Notes: generated from the sequence alone by a model not told the origin. A stretch of 64,000 nucleotides of DNA from Hevea brasiliensis (GCF_030052815.1 NC_079503.1:50696735-50760734); one strand, 5' to 3'; numbered from the stretch's first letter, positions 1-11,274 are shown. Numbers and translations are program-made.

Positions 1-1110
1 GAATTCTAAATGCATATTTAGTATTTATACACTCATTCCCACTTAACTACTTCATAATTTGCACCAAAATCACCCATTTCAACCTTAACCTAATGCTGGC
101 CGAATTCATATATAGTCCCTCAACAATTGTTTTCTTTTCATTTTAAATTAATATCTAAGTTTAACTCATGCACATGAGCATAAATCTAAAGAGAAATTTG
201 GAATAACTTTACTAACCTTGTTTAGACAAAACTTCCTCTTCTCAAATCTTCAATTCCTTTCTTCTTTTTGCTCCTCAGTTGCTTAGCAATATCCAAAAAC
301 AAGATTTAATTAAGAAATCTACAAGTTTTATGGCTGATTTTTGGGTTAAAGAAGCTTTGAAAGTGAGCGTCAATGGTGGAAGAAGAAAAAATGAGAGAGA
401 GATGAGAGGTGACAGAAATGGAAGAAGAAACTAATTTTTTTTTTCTTTTCTTTTTGTTATTTTATGCTCTTTTAATACATAATTATCCCACTATTTTCAA
501 TTTTTTAAATATTAGATTTATTGCATCATGCATGATGTCATGCATGATGTAATTAACCTTTTTCAACTTTTTCTTTTTCTTCTTTTTTTTCATTTATTTT
601 TCTTTAGTTCTTTAATTTAATTCTTAATCTTGAAATTTTCTTTTCTTTGATTTTATTGGAAAGTTAGGTTAGGAGTCAGCTCTAGGGGTCAATTGACCAA
701 ATTGTCCCTCGCTAGTTCGATCCGGTTTCTAAATAATTCAATATTTCTTCTGGATCTCTGACCTAATTATTTGACCGGCTTAACAATTCTTTTTTGTGAT
801 TTTCTCTCTTCCACTGTGTTTGCAATAGTCCTAAGGACCGCGGCGTCACATTTTATGGTTCGAAATTCAAGTTTAAATAGACCTCGCAGTCCTTCCCGAG
901 AAAGTCACCCATCACTGTGACTCTCGACTCATTTGACTTCTTATGTTCTGTTTTTCTTATTTATACTTAACTAATTGACAATTGCTAATTATTTGTGTTC
1001 AGGGCATCTCTAGGTGTCTTAGACGTGGTTCTAATTCCCTTAATTATTCAGACCGACACCGGTCACCAAAATAGTGAAATATACCAGGCTATGTAAATAG
1101 GGGTGTTACG
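1..1110 (-). repeat. Element 1 partial 3' LTR
   Basis: The end at 1100-1110 (GGGTGTTACG) matches the LTR ends of element 3 (GGGTGTTACA) apart from the last base. The preceding kilobase aligns by eye with 10150-11255 and 16540-17641. It includes a palindromic ATGCATGAT-type repeat near 525-550 and the shared block around 880-920. The rest of the LTR is left of the window. The purine-rich tract on the minus strand at 1111-1125 is the likely second-strand primer. Confidence 0.85.
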
Positions 1111-1129
1111 ATTCTCTCCCCCTTAAAAT

Positions 1130-1148
1130 AAATTTCGTCTCGAAATTT
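1130..1148. repeat. Inverted repeat at the pol/3' LTR boundary, element 1
   Basis: Perfect 8-base arms AAATTTCG and CGAAATTT flank a 3-base spacer. They lie just after the pol stop codon and next to the polypurine tract. The same structure occurs at the same place in elements 2, 3 and 5. Its role is unknown. Confidence 0.7.
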
Positions 1149-1157
1149 TACCTAGTA

Positions 1158-2909
1158 TTAATTTCTGAACAGCTGTGGGTGCTGTCTCCTCATGTCCTCC
1201 TCTCGTTCCCAAGTAGCCTCCAGGCTCGAATGATGGTTCCACAGCACTTTTACCAACGGTATCTATTTGTTTTGTAGCTGCTTCACCTCATAAGCCAGAA
1301 TCTCTATGGGTTCTTCTTCATATGTGAGGTATGGATTCACTTCAATTTCTTCCACTGGTAGTACATAAGATGGGTCTGATCGATACCTCCTCAACATAGA
1401 CACATGGAAGACATTATGTATATTCTCTAACTCTGGAGGTAGTGCCAAATGATATGCCAAAGGACCCACTCTTTCTAGAACCTCATATGGTCTAATAAAA
1501 CGAAGACTCAGTTTCCCCTTTCTGCCGAATCTCATGATTTTCTTCTAAGGGGAAACCTTGAGGAATACTTTGTCACCCACTGCATACTCAATATCCCTTC
1601 TCTTTAAATCAATATAGGACTTCTGACAGTCTGATACAGTCTTAAGTTGATCTCTAATCACCCTGATCTTTTTCTCAGTTTGCTGAAAAATTTTAGGCCC
1701 AATCATCTTCCTTTCACCTACATCATCCCAACACAGGGTAGTTCTGCATTTTCTACCATACAAAGCTTTATATAGAGGCATCCCAATGCTTGACTGGTAG
1801 CTGTTGTTGTAAGCAAACTCAATCAAAGGCAAGTGTGTGTCCCAACTGCCCTCAAATTCAATTACACAAGCCCATAGCATGTCCTCCAAGATTTGAATTA
1901 CCCTCTTAGACTGGCCATCTGTCTGTGGGTGGAATGTCGTGCTGAAGTTCAATCTAGTTCCTAGGGCTCTCTGAAGACTACCCCAGAATCTAGAAGTGAA
2001 CCTAGGATCTCTATCAGATACGATGGATACTGGCACTCCATGCAGTCTTACTATATCATCAATGTACAACTTGGCCAATCTTTCTAAACTGTAGTCCATC
2101 CGGACTGGTAGAAAATGGGCAGACTTGGTTAGTCTGTCAACAATGACCCATACCGCATCATGACTCTTCTGTGTCCTCAGAAGTCCCATCACAAAATCCA
2201 TAGTTATTCTCTCCCATTTCCATTCCGGTACTGGTAGTGGATGTAACAACCCAGCAGGTACTTGATGCTTTGCCTTTACTTGCTGACAAGTTAGGCATTT
2301 GGAAACAAATTCTGCCACATCTCTTTTCATACCCATCCACCAGTAATGCTCCTTTAGCCCTCTATACATTTTTGTGCCACCAGGATGCATGGCAAAAGGA
2401 GACTCATGTACTTCCTTCAAAATGATCTGTTTCAAGTCAACGTCATTAGGAACGCACATCCTATCCTGGTATAGCACTAAACTGTTATCTCTTATTGATA
2501 ATTTTGGCTTCTTACCCTGCTGGACTTCTTCTAACAGCTTCTGATACTTCTGATCATTCTGAGCAGCCATTCTGATATGATCAATTAACACTGGCTGTAC
2601 ATGCCATGCAACTGCTGTCTGCCCCTCATCATTAATCTCTAAGCTGGTATGTAATGATCTCAACTCATATACCATAGACAAAGCAGTAACCCGTAGACTT
2701 GCTATAGTCTTGTGACTTAAGGCGTCAGCCACAACATTAGCTTTCCCTTGCTGATAATCTATCAGACAATCATAGTCTTTTATCAACTCTAACCATCTCC
2801 TCTGTCTTAAATTCAACTCTTTCTGGGTGCCCAAATACTTCAAACTCTTATGATCTGTGTAGATGTAGCACTTCTCCCCATACAAATAGTGCCTCTAGAT
2901 CTTAAAGCA
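1158..2909 (-). pseudogene. Element 1 pol, C-terminal half: late RNase H, integrase, chromodomain
   Basis: Read from 2909 down to the TAA at 1158-1160, this encodes the end of RNase H ([10 protein letters not shown], then DALS), an integrase and a chromodomain. The integrase has an HHCC zinc motif (HESPFAMH ... CLTC), catalytic Asp in TMDFV and in SDRDPRF, and a GPYEV C-terminal domain. The chromodomain has the VKVLW ... EATWE signature. The third catalytic residue is lost: the codon at 1905-1907 reads Lys (GQSKR) where the family has Glu. In-frame stops lie at 1263-1265 (TAG for Gln) and 1545-1547 (TAG for Trp), and a one-base deletion near 2900 shifts the frame. Integrase would join element cDNA to chromosomal DNA, and the chromodomain would steer it to chromatin marks. 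This copy is inactive. Confidence 0.93.
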
Positions 2910-2914
2910 AACAC
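2910..2914. repeat. Target-site duplication AACAC, left of element 2
   Basis: Five-base direct repeat matching 38233-38237, flanking the TG...CA ends of element 2. Confidence 0.93.
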
Positions 2915-3456
2915 TGTAACACCCTCCCTATAGCAACTCCTTACATTCTACTGTTCCGGTAACCAGTGTCGGTCTGGATAGCTAGAACGTCTAGAAAAAT
3001 ATTTAAACTAAAGAGAGGAGCCATAATTAACTCAAATATTAATAAAAAAATTTAGGAAAAATTTTAGAAATAAAATACAACCAAGTTAAATAAATCGGTG
3101 CCCAAGCGATGGGTAACCTAGTAGGAAGTTGCGGTTCTCACAATTAGGAGTCCTAAACCTGGGAGTAAATTCATAAAATAATTTTTGAGACTTCAGAGAA
3201 GGGTCATTGAGGTTCCTATGGCATTAGAATGCAAAGAAAATGCTTAGAAAAAAATTTCAAGCGGTACAGACAATTTTAGTCTGTTAAGCCAAACGGAGGG
3301 CATTTTGATCATTTCTCCTTCAGAGGTGATTTTTGGCTGACTTGTCCAGTTAAGTAAGTAATTATTATGACATAAAATGTGAATAAATATTGCTAAAAAT
3401 TAAATTGAAAATGAGTAGAGAAGAAAAGGAAAGAAAATGAGATTAAATGACAATTT

Positions 3457-3474
3457 TGACATCACATGATGTCA
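3457..3474. promoter_or_regulatory. U3 palindrome TGACATCA-CA-TGATGTCA
   Basis: Perfect 8-base arms with a 2-base spacer, just upstream of the CCAAT/TATA-like region. Counterparts occur in the other LTRs (25642-25662, 21804-21824, 10683-10696). The arm resembles bZIP-type half sites; binding is inferred only from shape and position. Confidence 0.5.
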
Positions 3475-3489
3475 TCAACCCTTTCCCCA

Positions 3490-3518
3490 CCAATCACAAT
3501 TAAGCTAGCCTATTAAAA
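3490..3518 (+). promoter_or_regulatory. Candidate LTR promoter: CCAAT box and TATA-like box
   Basis: CCAAT at 3490-3494 is followed by TATTAAAA at 3511-3518. The arrangement recurs in the element 5 LTR (25676-25714). The transcription start is not located. Confidence 0.4.
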
Positions 3519-5272
3519 AGGGATAATTGGGACAAAAATAAATAAAAGCAATCAGATTCATCTCCTTCCCCATTTTCAGCCGTTTCCTCTTCCACATCCA
3601 AACCACCATTGAAAGCTTATCAAAGCTTCAATTCCCACCTTAAACTACCTCAAAACCCTAACTTGCCTTCATTAAAAATTATCCCTACCACTAGAGCAAG
3701 CTTTGGGCAGCAATTTGAAAGGAAGAAAGTGAAGTTTTTAAGCCTTGGAAAGTGCCTAAGTCAAGGTTAGTGCCAATTTATTCTAAAAATTTTGTGTATG
3801 GTTGCCATTGAACATGATGTTGGTGTTGTAAACTATGGATTGTATGTGTATGAAAATTTTAGTTGTTGGAGTTAGGGTTTGAGGCATAAAACTTAAATTT
3901 TATTCATGTGTTAGTGAATGAAAGTTTAAATGGTCAATTAGTAACCATTTGGCTGTGTATGATGAGGAAATGAAGAGAGTTGTGGCTTGGTATTTGAGAT
4001 TGGTAAGCTACCTTGGCTGACCTGCAGGACTTACCATGAGTCCAGTAGGTTTGGGTAGCCATAAATGGAGTTGTATAGGTTCAATTAGTACAAGCCAATT
4101 AGGTATGAAACTAGACACATAATGGAACAACTTTGGTGAAGAAACCCTGCCCAGAAAACCAAAACAAGTTAGTCTAAAAATTGCCCTAATCCGGGTGACT
4201 TGCATTCTGCATGGGCAAAATGACTAAATGAATAGTGTTTATTCATTTGATGATACCTCAGTGTAGAAAGTTCCAATTGACCTGAAATTTTACCAACAGA
4301 AATCTAAGACATAGACCTACAACTTTCATGGAGAACACAAATCTAAATTCTGATCATAACCTAGTCAAATTGCTAACCAAACTTAGGTTACCAAATCTGG
4401 TAGAACCAGTTTTGCCTAGAATTTTGGATTCTATCCAATCCAGCTAGTTATGGTGTTTAGGCCATAACTTGAGCTACAAAACTCCAAATGGAGTGATTCA
4501 AAAAAGGAAATATAACTAGACAAAATAAGGAACAACTTTCATGAAGAAAATTTTGCCAAATTCTTACTGTTAAAATGACCAATGGAACAGTAAACACAAG
4601 ACTTGAAATCTGAAAATTTTGAACAACTAGCACTAAGCTTAGAAATGGTATTGGCAACCAATACCAACAATTTTAGAATGCAAAATGTGGTATGTTGGGA
4701 GTATTAGAACCAATGTATCTATGGTCTATGCAAAATTTAACATTTTAGTTGACTAATGAAATGAATAGTAACACCTAAACTTAAATTTCAAGAATTGTAA
4801 AGTTTAAAAGTGTAACATGCCCTAGTACACCTAGTAAGATTGGTTTGGATAGGTTGGTATGCCAATAGGGTTTAGTTAGCAGCACTGCATATGGCATTAT
4901 GCCATTCTGCGATTTCATGGCTTTTAGCCATTTTGACATTATGTTGATACTTGGCCTTGTGCCTAATGTTATTATAGCTTATTAGCTGTTCTGTTGCACA
5001 CTGGGAGATACATATGTGACCGATGGTGCGACAGCCCGAGGTACTTGATACCCAGTGCCAGTTTACCCATTTATCCAGTCCAGTCATCCAGTATAGGTTA
5101 CTTGGGCAGCCAAAAATGAAAGTTGATAAATTTAATGAAATAATGAATATAACAAGTACCAAATAAATAAGACTACCAATAATTATAAAAAATTTATCTG
5201 CATGAGACATCAATACACTCACTGCATATTTCTTTTTTTTTATTAGTTCTTTTTATTTTATTATTGGCACCA

Positions 5273-5290
5273 CTAAGCATTATTGCTTAG
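5273..5290. repeat. LTR stem-loop CTAAGC...GCTTAG
   Basis: Six-base arms with the loop ATTATT. The same structure is kept in the element 5 LTRs (27552-27569 in the first). It lies about 900 bp before the LTR end, in a region that aligns well between all family I LTRs. Confidence 0.5.
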
Positions 5291-5681
5291 CACGTCACTT
5301 TTTGCCACGCGTAGGTTCTGGAGAGACAGACAGAGAGCCCAGCAGACCACAGACTGGGTGAGGTCACAGATCTGCCTAGCGTCAGATGCACCTCTCATCT
5401 ACAGTGCATCAGTGGTAGGACCTTTAGGTCCCTTTTGAAATTATGTTTTTGCATTTTGAAATAGGTAGTAGTTTGTGATTTGTAAATTATGAACTCATGT
5501 AAATTAGTAAATTTATGTAATCATATATTGATGTGCATATTTGAAGAATTTTGTTAATTAATATAATTTGAGAATATTTTTATGAAATTCTAGTTGATTT
5601 TGAATTTGATTGAAATTGTGGATTAATGTTGAGAACTTAAAATGATTGCTAATGTTGAGACCATGTTGATGGTTATTGGAG

Positions 5682-6173
5682 TTTGAGAATGATTGGAAAT
5701 GATTATTGGAAGTGTTTTTCACAGGTTTCGAAGAATTGTTTTCTCCATTTTTAGCCGGTACTCTGCCGGATTTTCTATAAAATTTTCAGAGCCTCAAATA
5801 AATTATAATTTCAATAAATGACTTAAATGAATTATATTTCATAAATTGTACTTCATAACTATGAAAAAAATAAATTAGGAAGAATAAAAAATAATTGAAT
5901 TAAAATAGGGTGTTCCGGTACACTGCATTTGAGAATGATTGGAAATGATTATTGGAAGTGTTTTTCACAGGTTTCGAAGAATTGTTTTCTCCATTTTTAG
6001 CCGGTACTCTGCCGGATTTTCTATAAAATTTTCAGAGCCTCAAATAAATTATAATTTCAATAAATGACTTAAATGAATTATATTTCATAAATTGTACTTC
6101 ATAACTATGAAAAAAATAAATTAGGAAGAATAAAAAATAATTGAATTAAAATAGGGTGTTCCGGTACACTGCG
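5682..6173. repeat. Tandem duplication, 2 x 246 bp, in the element 2 5' LTR
   Basis: Positions 5682-5927 and 5928-6173 read as the same sequence base for base by eye, from TTTGAGAATG to CACTGC. The 3' LTR has one copy (about 37939-38184). The duplication therefore arose after insertion, or is an assembly error. Confidence 0.9.
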
Positions 6174-6225
6174 TGGCATATCTTGCTCGGCTACACTGTA
6201 GACGGGTAAGGGGTGTCACATTTAG

Positions 6226-6237
6226 TGGTATCAGAGC
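6226..6237 (+). promoter_or_regulatory. Primer binding site (tRNA-iMet type), element 2
   Basis: TGGTATCAGAGC, complementary to the 3' end of plant initiator tRNA-Met, 5 bases after the 5' LTR. It primes minus-strand cDNA synthesis. The leader 6238-6347 holds no other feature I can support. Confidence 0.9.
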
Positions 6238-6347
6238 ACGATTTAGGCATTTTTGGGCCTAGATTGAGTCCATACCATGCATTGCATTTGTAAGAGTCGA
6301 GGTAACGCTGATGCAGATATGTTTGTCTTTGTTATTTTGATTAGAAT

Positions 6348-7608
6348 ATGGACCCCACATCTCAGAGGGCAGTTAAGGAGGAATTGGAGAGTCATGCTCC
6401 ACCTGCAGCAGTTGAGACTGGGGGTAAGGGAGAACCTGCTCCACTATCTCCATCTGAGCCTGCTTAGCCTCCACAGGCCATGTTTCAGCAAATGGCTGAA
6501 TTCTTTAGACAAATGGCTGGGGTAATGCCACCACCACCACCACCTCCATAGCAGAAATCAAATGTAGAAAGCTTGAGAAAATTTGGAGCAGTGGACTTCT
6601 TTGGCAAGAGAGAAGATGATTCTATTGCAGCCGAAAACTGGTTGAACAGAACGGGAAGGGTTTTAAAATAACTCCACTGCACTCCAGAGCAAAATCTAGA
6701 AGCTGCTGTATCTCTGTTGCAAGATGATACCTACTAATGGTGGGATATAGTGTCTAGTGAAGTGCAGCTAGAACTAATAACTTGGGACTTCTTCCTCTCA
6801 GAATTCAAGAAGAAATATGTGGGTAGTGTATACTTGGAAGAGAGAAGAAGAGAGTTCATTAACTTGAGGCAGAGACAGCTATCAGTAGTGGAGTATGAGA
6901 AGGAATTTGTAAGACTGAGCCGCTATGGAAGGGAGACAGTCCCTAATGAGGCTGAAAGGTGTAAGAGATTTGAAGAGGGATTAAATGATAACATAAAGAT
7001 CATGATTACTGCCTTAGGAATTATAGACTTTACCAAGTTAGTGGAAGCTGCATTAAAAGTTGAAAAGGTTAGAATAAGTGAGCAGACCAGAAGAGAGAGA
7101 CAACAGAAGAGGGGCCCGGGTTAGTCTAGTTCATCTCCTGCGCCTGGGAAGAAGTTCAAAGGTCCACCTGCACAGAGTTCAGGTCAACCACAAGGTCAGG
7201 GTCAGTCCTAGGGGCCCAGGCCATAGCTCACCCCTAGGAGAGGTCAGTCCACACCATCAGTGGGTAGCTCTCTAGGGACGGGGTTCAGGAGACCAGCCCC
7301 AGCATCTTCTGCATGTCCACATTGCCTGAAGTGGCATAAGGGGGAGTGTTGGAGAGTGACTGGTGCCTACTTAAGGTGTGGTTCGACAGAGCATCAGTTG
7401 AGGAACTGTCCACGTAGAACTGCTACAGCTGTTCCAACATAAGCAGACAGACCTGCTCCTGCACCACAAAGGGGTAGGAAATCTGGTAAATCTGAGACAG
7501 TGGGACCATCATAGAGGCCTGCATCTGAGCTAGTAGAGAGGCCTGAGGGCAGACCCCCTGCCAGAGCCGATGCCATGAGAGCTCAGGAGGACCAAGATGC
7601 CCCGGACA
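6348..7608 (+). pseudogene. Element 2 gag
   Basis: The start is the ATG at 6348 (MDPTSQRAV), matching the start at 28326 in element 5. One frame runs to the insertion of element 3 without any frameshift. It holds a capsid domain of the Retrotrans_gag type (about 6580-7090, with WDFFLSEFKKKYVG and FEEGLND) and a nucleocapsid region with CPHCLKWHKGECW and CGSTEHQLRNC; the first Cys of the second knuckle is missing. Gag would form the cytoplasmic particle that packages the RNA. At least eight in-frame stops break it (among them 6465, 6549, 6669, 6735, 7122, 7209, 7224 and 7440). Where element 5 can be compared, most are CAG or CAA changed to TAG or TAA. Confidence 0.9.
7604..7608. repeat. Target-site duplication GGACA, left of element 3
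   Basis: Pairs with AGACA at 17642-17646, one mismatch. Confidence 0.75.
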
Positions 7609-8278
7609 TGTCACACCCTACTCCTCATAAGATGTAACATGTTCCCGTAGTACACCTAATGAATTACCATACTTCACCTACCGGTAACCCATTAAATATA
7701 CTACAAGGGATTTTAAAACAATTTTCGTTCATTTTGGAATTAGTGGGTAATTTTTTTTTTAATTTTAAAAACCTTCATTTAGAGTCCAACATAAATCAAA
7801 TTTTTGGATATCTAAAATCTCCCCAATTGTTACAAAAATTTCGGCAGAGTGCCGTCTGTATTTTGAGAAAACAGTTCTTCAAAACCTGAAAATAGAAACA
7901 CTCCCAACATATTTCTTAATCACAACTCCATTTGCAACCACCAAACTTCAAATCAACAGCAATAGCAACACTTCAATTTAAAATCCAAATTTCGAATCAA
8001 GAATTAATATCTCAAAACATTTCATAACTCATGAACATTACAGTTTAAATCATTAATTTACAGTCATAAGTTAATTTATAGATGCAAAATCTCAAAAATA
8101 ATATTATTACAATTTTATCTATACAACTGCTCAAACTACAGGGATACATATGCATACTATCATATTTACATCAAACTAAACTACCAAGGTATAGACAAAT
8201 ACCCGTACAAAAATTCTTCAATTGTGCTCTTCTCTAACTTTAGCAGCTCACTCTGCTACTATGTCCTTTTCTCTATCT

Positions 8279-8302
8279 GCGATAGCAAGTTAAAGCTATC
8301 GC
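8279..8302. repeat. LTR stem-loop GCGATAGC...GCTATCGC
   Basis: Perfect 8-base arms with an 8-base A-rich loop. The arms are unchanged but the loop differs in element 7 (47489-47512), and element 6 keeps a slightly decayed copy near 43160. It is weakened in the other LTR of element 3 near 14650. Confidence 0.6.
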
Positions 8303-10682
8303 TGAGTATATAAATACTCAGTGGTGCACAATAAAGCATAAAATGCAAAATATAAAACATTTATGAACAAATCGTCATTCAAAAATCTCATAATCGCATT
8401 TCCCAATTTTTTTTTTCAAATCACATTTATAACAAATCATAATTTTCAAAGCTTAATACAGCACAACTTGATCAAACAATTTAATAAACATAGTGTTGCC
8501 AAACAATAACATAACTTAGGTCATGACACAAAATTTCTGAACATGTCGTTTGTATATCACGACAAGGCATACTCACCCCACTAATCGAAATCAATGAGGG
8601 ACGTGGCTAGCTAGCTAATGAGTACTCATCCAAACTCGTCCCTCAGACTGGAAAGCCAGAGAGGGAGGAAAGTGATCAAATATCAAACTCACCCCACAAG
8701 TGGAGGAGGAACATATTAGTATTGCCATGCCAAGTGTGAATTAAAAACAATTTAAATCAAGTTATTCAAATATTTTATACAATTCACAAATCATATTTCA
8801 CTCTAAACTTTTCATTTATAAAGTAGGCAAGACACTATTTTTCAAATAAGATTTTCAAAGCCATAACTAAATTCAAAACCATATTGTTCAAATATTTCGT
8901 ACAAATCAATAGTTAATTTTCCTTCCAAATTTCTATTGTAGAATAGGCAACTCAACATTCTTGAAATTCATAATGAACAACACATTCACAATGTATAACA
9001 AATCAATTTCTATTATGAAAACCATAATTTAAAATTTTTGTGCACAAACCTGATGTGAGTCGCGTCTAGGCCTTGACTCAGTCCCTTACACCTTCCGGGT
9101 CTTTTTCAGCTGAAACACAACATTTATAGTGTTTCAGTATCTTATTTCACAGTAAATCCAATAATTAATTCATAAATACTTAATTCTAGCCCAAATATGC
9201 TTAAACTAACATTCTTGGAAATTTTCATTTTAGAGTTACTATTCATGGTACTATTCAAGTCAATTTGTTGACTTTTTAAGGCTTAATAGGTATGGGAATT
9301 TCAACTTTACCCACATACCATATTTTGGTCACTAAATTTGTTGGTTTTGGTTGTTTACTAAAATTCTGTCTTTTAGGCAAATTTGCAAATTTTCAGTTTT
9401 GGTGTCTTAAGTTGCACTGTTCCATTGGTCATTTTACTGTTAGAATTTGACAAAACTCTCTTCATAGAAAATGTTTCCTATTGTCTTAAGTTTATTCTCA
9501 TTTTTGAATCACTCCAATTGGAGTTTTGTAGCTCAAGTTATAGCCATTTGAACCATGGCTACTGGATTGGGCTTAACCAAGATTTTCTAGGCAAATTTTG
9601 GTTCTGGCAGTTTTAGGTTACCAACTTTGGGTGGCCAAATGACTTGGTTAATGGCATAATTTGGGTTTGTGTTCTTCATGAAAGTTTTAGGTCTATATCT
9701 AAACTATCCACTGGTAAAATTTCAGGTCATTTAGACCTGCCTAGCTCAAGTTATGGCCAAATGAACAAACACTATCCATTTAGTTAGTTTGTATAGGGCA
9801 GACTGAGATTTTCCAAGTTTGGTCAATTTGTTCACTAGGTTTTGGTAACTTTTTGGACATACTTACTAAATGAAAATTGTGTCATTTAGTGTCTATTTTC
9901 ATTCCCAATTGGTCTCATACCAATTGGACTTGTAAATTTTCAGTTTTGGTCCCTCAAAGGGACCTTGGTCATGCTGCCAGCAGCATGACCACACTGAATC
10001 CGAATTTGGTTTCAACTCCAACACTTTCAAGACACTTCATTTGGTCACCATTGACCTTTTATTACTTCAAGTTAGGTCAAAGACAACATTTACCAATTTT
10101 TCACATTTTGTCTCTAAACCCTAAGGGTCCAAAACCCTAATTCACAAATTCTTGCATTTAACCAATTCAATGCATATCAATCTCATTACCACATCCATAC
10201 AAGCTTGCTTAACATATTCAATTCAATCAAACCATGCAAATACACCTCCACAACATGCTGGCCAAAATTTACTCATGGTCCCTCAATAATTTATTTCATT
10301 TCATTTTAAGTTTATTTCTAAGTTAATCAAGCTGTAAACGCAACTAATAAACTAATTTTGCAACTTAAATCACTAACCTCAGTCTTTGATGTCCAATTCT
10401 TCAATTCTCTTCCTTGTTCTTTTTTTTTGTTCTTCAATCTCCTCTTCTAGTTGCCAAAACAAGCTTTAACCATGGTAAAATAATTTTCTATGGTGAGATT
10501 TTTGGTTTTTCAAGCTCAAAGATGAGCTTTCATGGAGGATGAAGTGAGGGAGAGGGTGAGGCGGCAATATGGGAAGAAGAAGAAGACTTTTGCTATTTTT
10601 TTTTCTTTTCTTTTATGACCTTTATCCTTATGGAAGACCCAAAAATCAAATTAATTAAATTTATTAATTATAATCTTTATGG

Positions 10683-10696
10683 CATCATGCATGATG
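10683..10696. promoter_or_regulatory. LTR palindrome CATCATGCATGATG
   Basis: Perfect 14-base palindrome. In the other LTR of this element (about 17056-17085) and in element 1 (about 522-551) a 13-14 base CATGATGT unit is present in an extra copy. Candidate protein-binding site in U3; function inferred. Confidence 0.45.
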
Positions 10697-11255
10697 TCAT
10701 CTCCCTACACCTTTTTCATTTTCTATTTTTTTTTATTTATTTTTCTATTAGTTCTTTAATTTAATTCCCAACTCTGAAATTTTTTTTTCTCCGATTTTAT
10801 TTGACAGTTAGGTCAGGAGTAAGCTCTTAGGGTCAATTGACCAAATTGCCCCTCACCGGTTGAACCCGGTTTGTAAATAATTCAATATTTCTTCCGGACT
10901 CTTGACCTAATTATTTGACTGGCTTAACAATTCTTTTTCGTGATTTTCTCTTATCTACTGTGTTTGTAATGGTCCTAAGGACTGCGGCGTCACATTTTAC
11001 AGTTTGAAATTTGAGTTTAAATCGACTTCGCAGTCATTCCCGAGAAGGTCACCCATCGCTGTGACTCTCGGCTCGTTTAACTTCTTATGTTATGTTTTTT
11101 CTTATTTATACTTAACTAATTGAAAATTACTAATTATTTGTGTTTATGGTTTATCTAGTTGTCTTAGGTGTGGTTCTAATCCCCTTAATTGTTCGGACCG
11201 ACTCCAGTCACCGGAACAGTGAAATATACCAGGCTATGCAAATAGGGGTGTTACA

Positions 11256-11274
11256 ATTCTCCCCCCCTTAAAAT
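11256..11274 (-). promoter_or_regulatory. Polypurine tract, element 3
   Basis: On the minus strand a run of A/G (TAAGGGGGGG-like) directly precedes the 3' LTR, the expected place for the plus-strand primer. The inverted repeat AATTTCG/CGAAATT lies beside it at 11275-11292. Confidence 0.75.

Larger units (their letters stand above)
1..2914 (-). mobile_element. Element 1, left fragment: 3' end of a Ty3/gypsy (chromovirus-type) retrotransposon
   Basis: This is the oldest layer of the nest. On the minus strand it holds the 3' LTR (cut by the window edge), a polypurine tract, and pol from late RNase H through integrase to chromodomain. It is interrupted at 2914 by element 2 and resumes at 38233 with earlier pol and gag. 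The join is shown by the AACAC duplication at 2910-2914 and 38233-38237 and by RNase H homology running across it. Its LTR end resembles that of element 3, so both are placed in family II. The 5' LTR lies beyond the right edge of the window. Confidence 0.9.
2915..6220 (+). repeat. Element 2 5' LTR
   Basis: It is 3,306 bp, starting TGTAACACCC and ending GGGTGTCACA, followed at once by the primer site. It carries the family block GTTCCGGTAACCAGTG near 2953, a U3 palindrome at 3457-3474, a CCAAT/TATA-like pair at 3490-3518, a stem-loop at 5273-5290 and a 246-bp tandem duplication at 5682-6173 absent from its 3' partner. Short minus-strand frames inside (for example around 4872-5222) have no recognisable homology and are not called as genes. 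Confidence 0.93.
7609..11255 (-). repeat. Element 3 3' LTR
   Basis: On the plus strand it runs from TGTCACACCC to GGTGTTACA. Inside are the stem-loop at 8279-8302, a perfect 14-base palindrome at 10683-10696, and the shared LTR blocks near 11040 and 11191-11220. Open frames such as those at 9383-9616 and 9877-10140 are repeated in the other LTR but have no recognisable product. Confidence 0.93.

Noticed and set aside
2158..2340. Small minus and plus frames overlapping integrase
   Set aside because: They are shadows of the integrase frame on the same DNA.
4872..5222. A 116-codon minus-strand open frame repeated in related LTRs
   Set aside because: Its repetition reflects LTR copies. The frame is broken in other copies and shows no coding motif.
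6348..7608. Fungal repeat-induced point mutation as the cause of C-to-T nonsense
   Set aside because: The elements are of plant type with CHG-context changes; plant methylation and deamination explain it without a fungal host.
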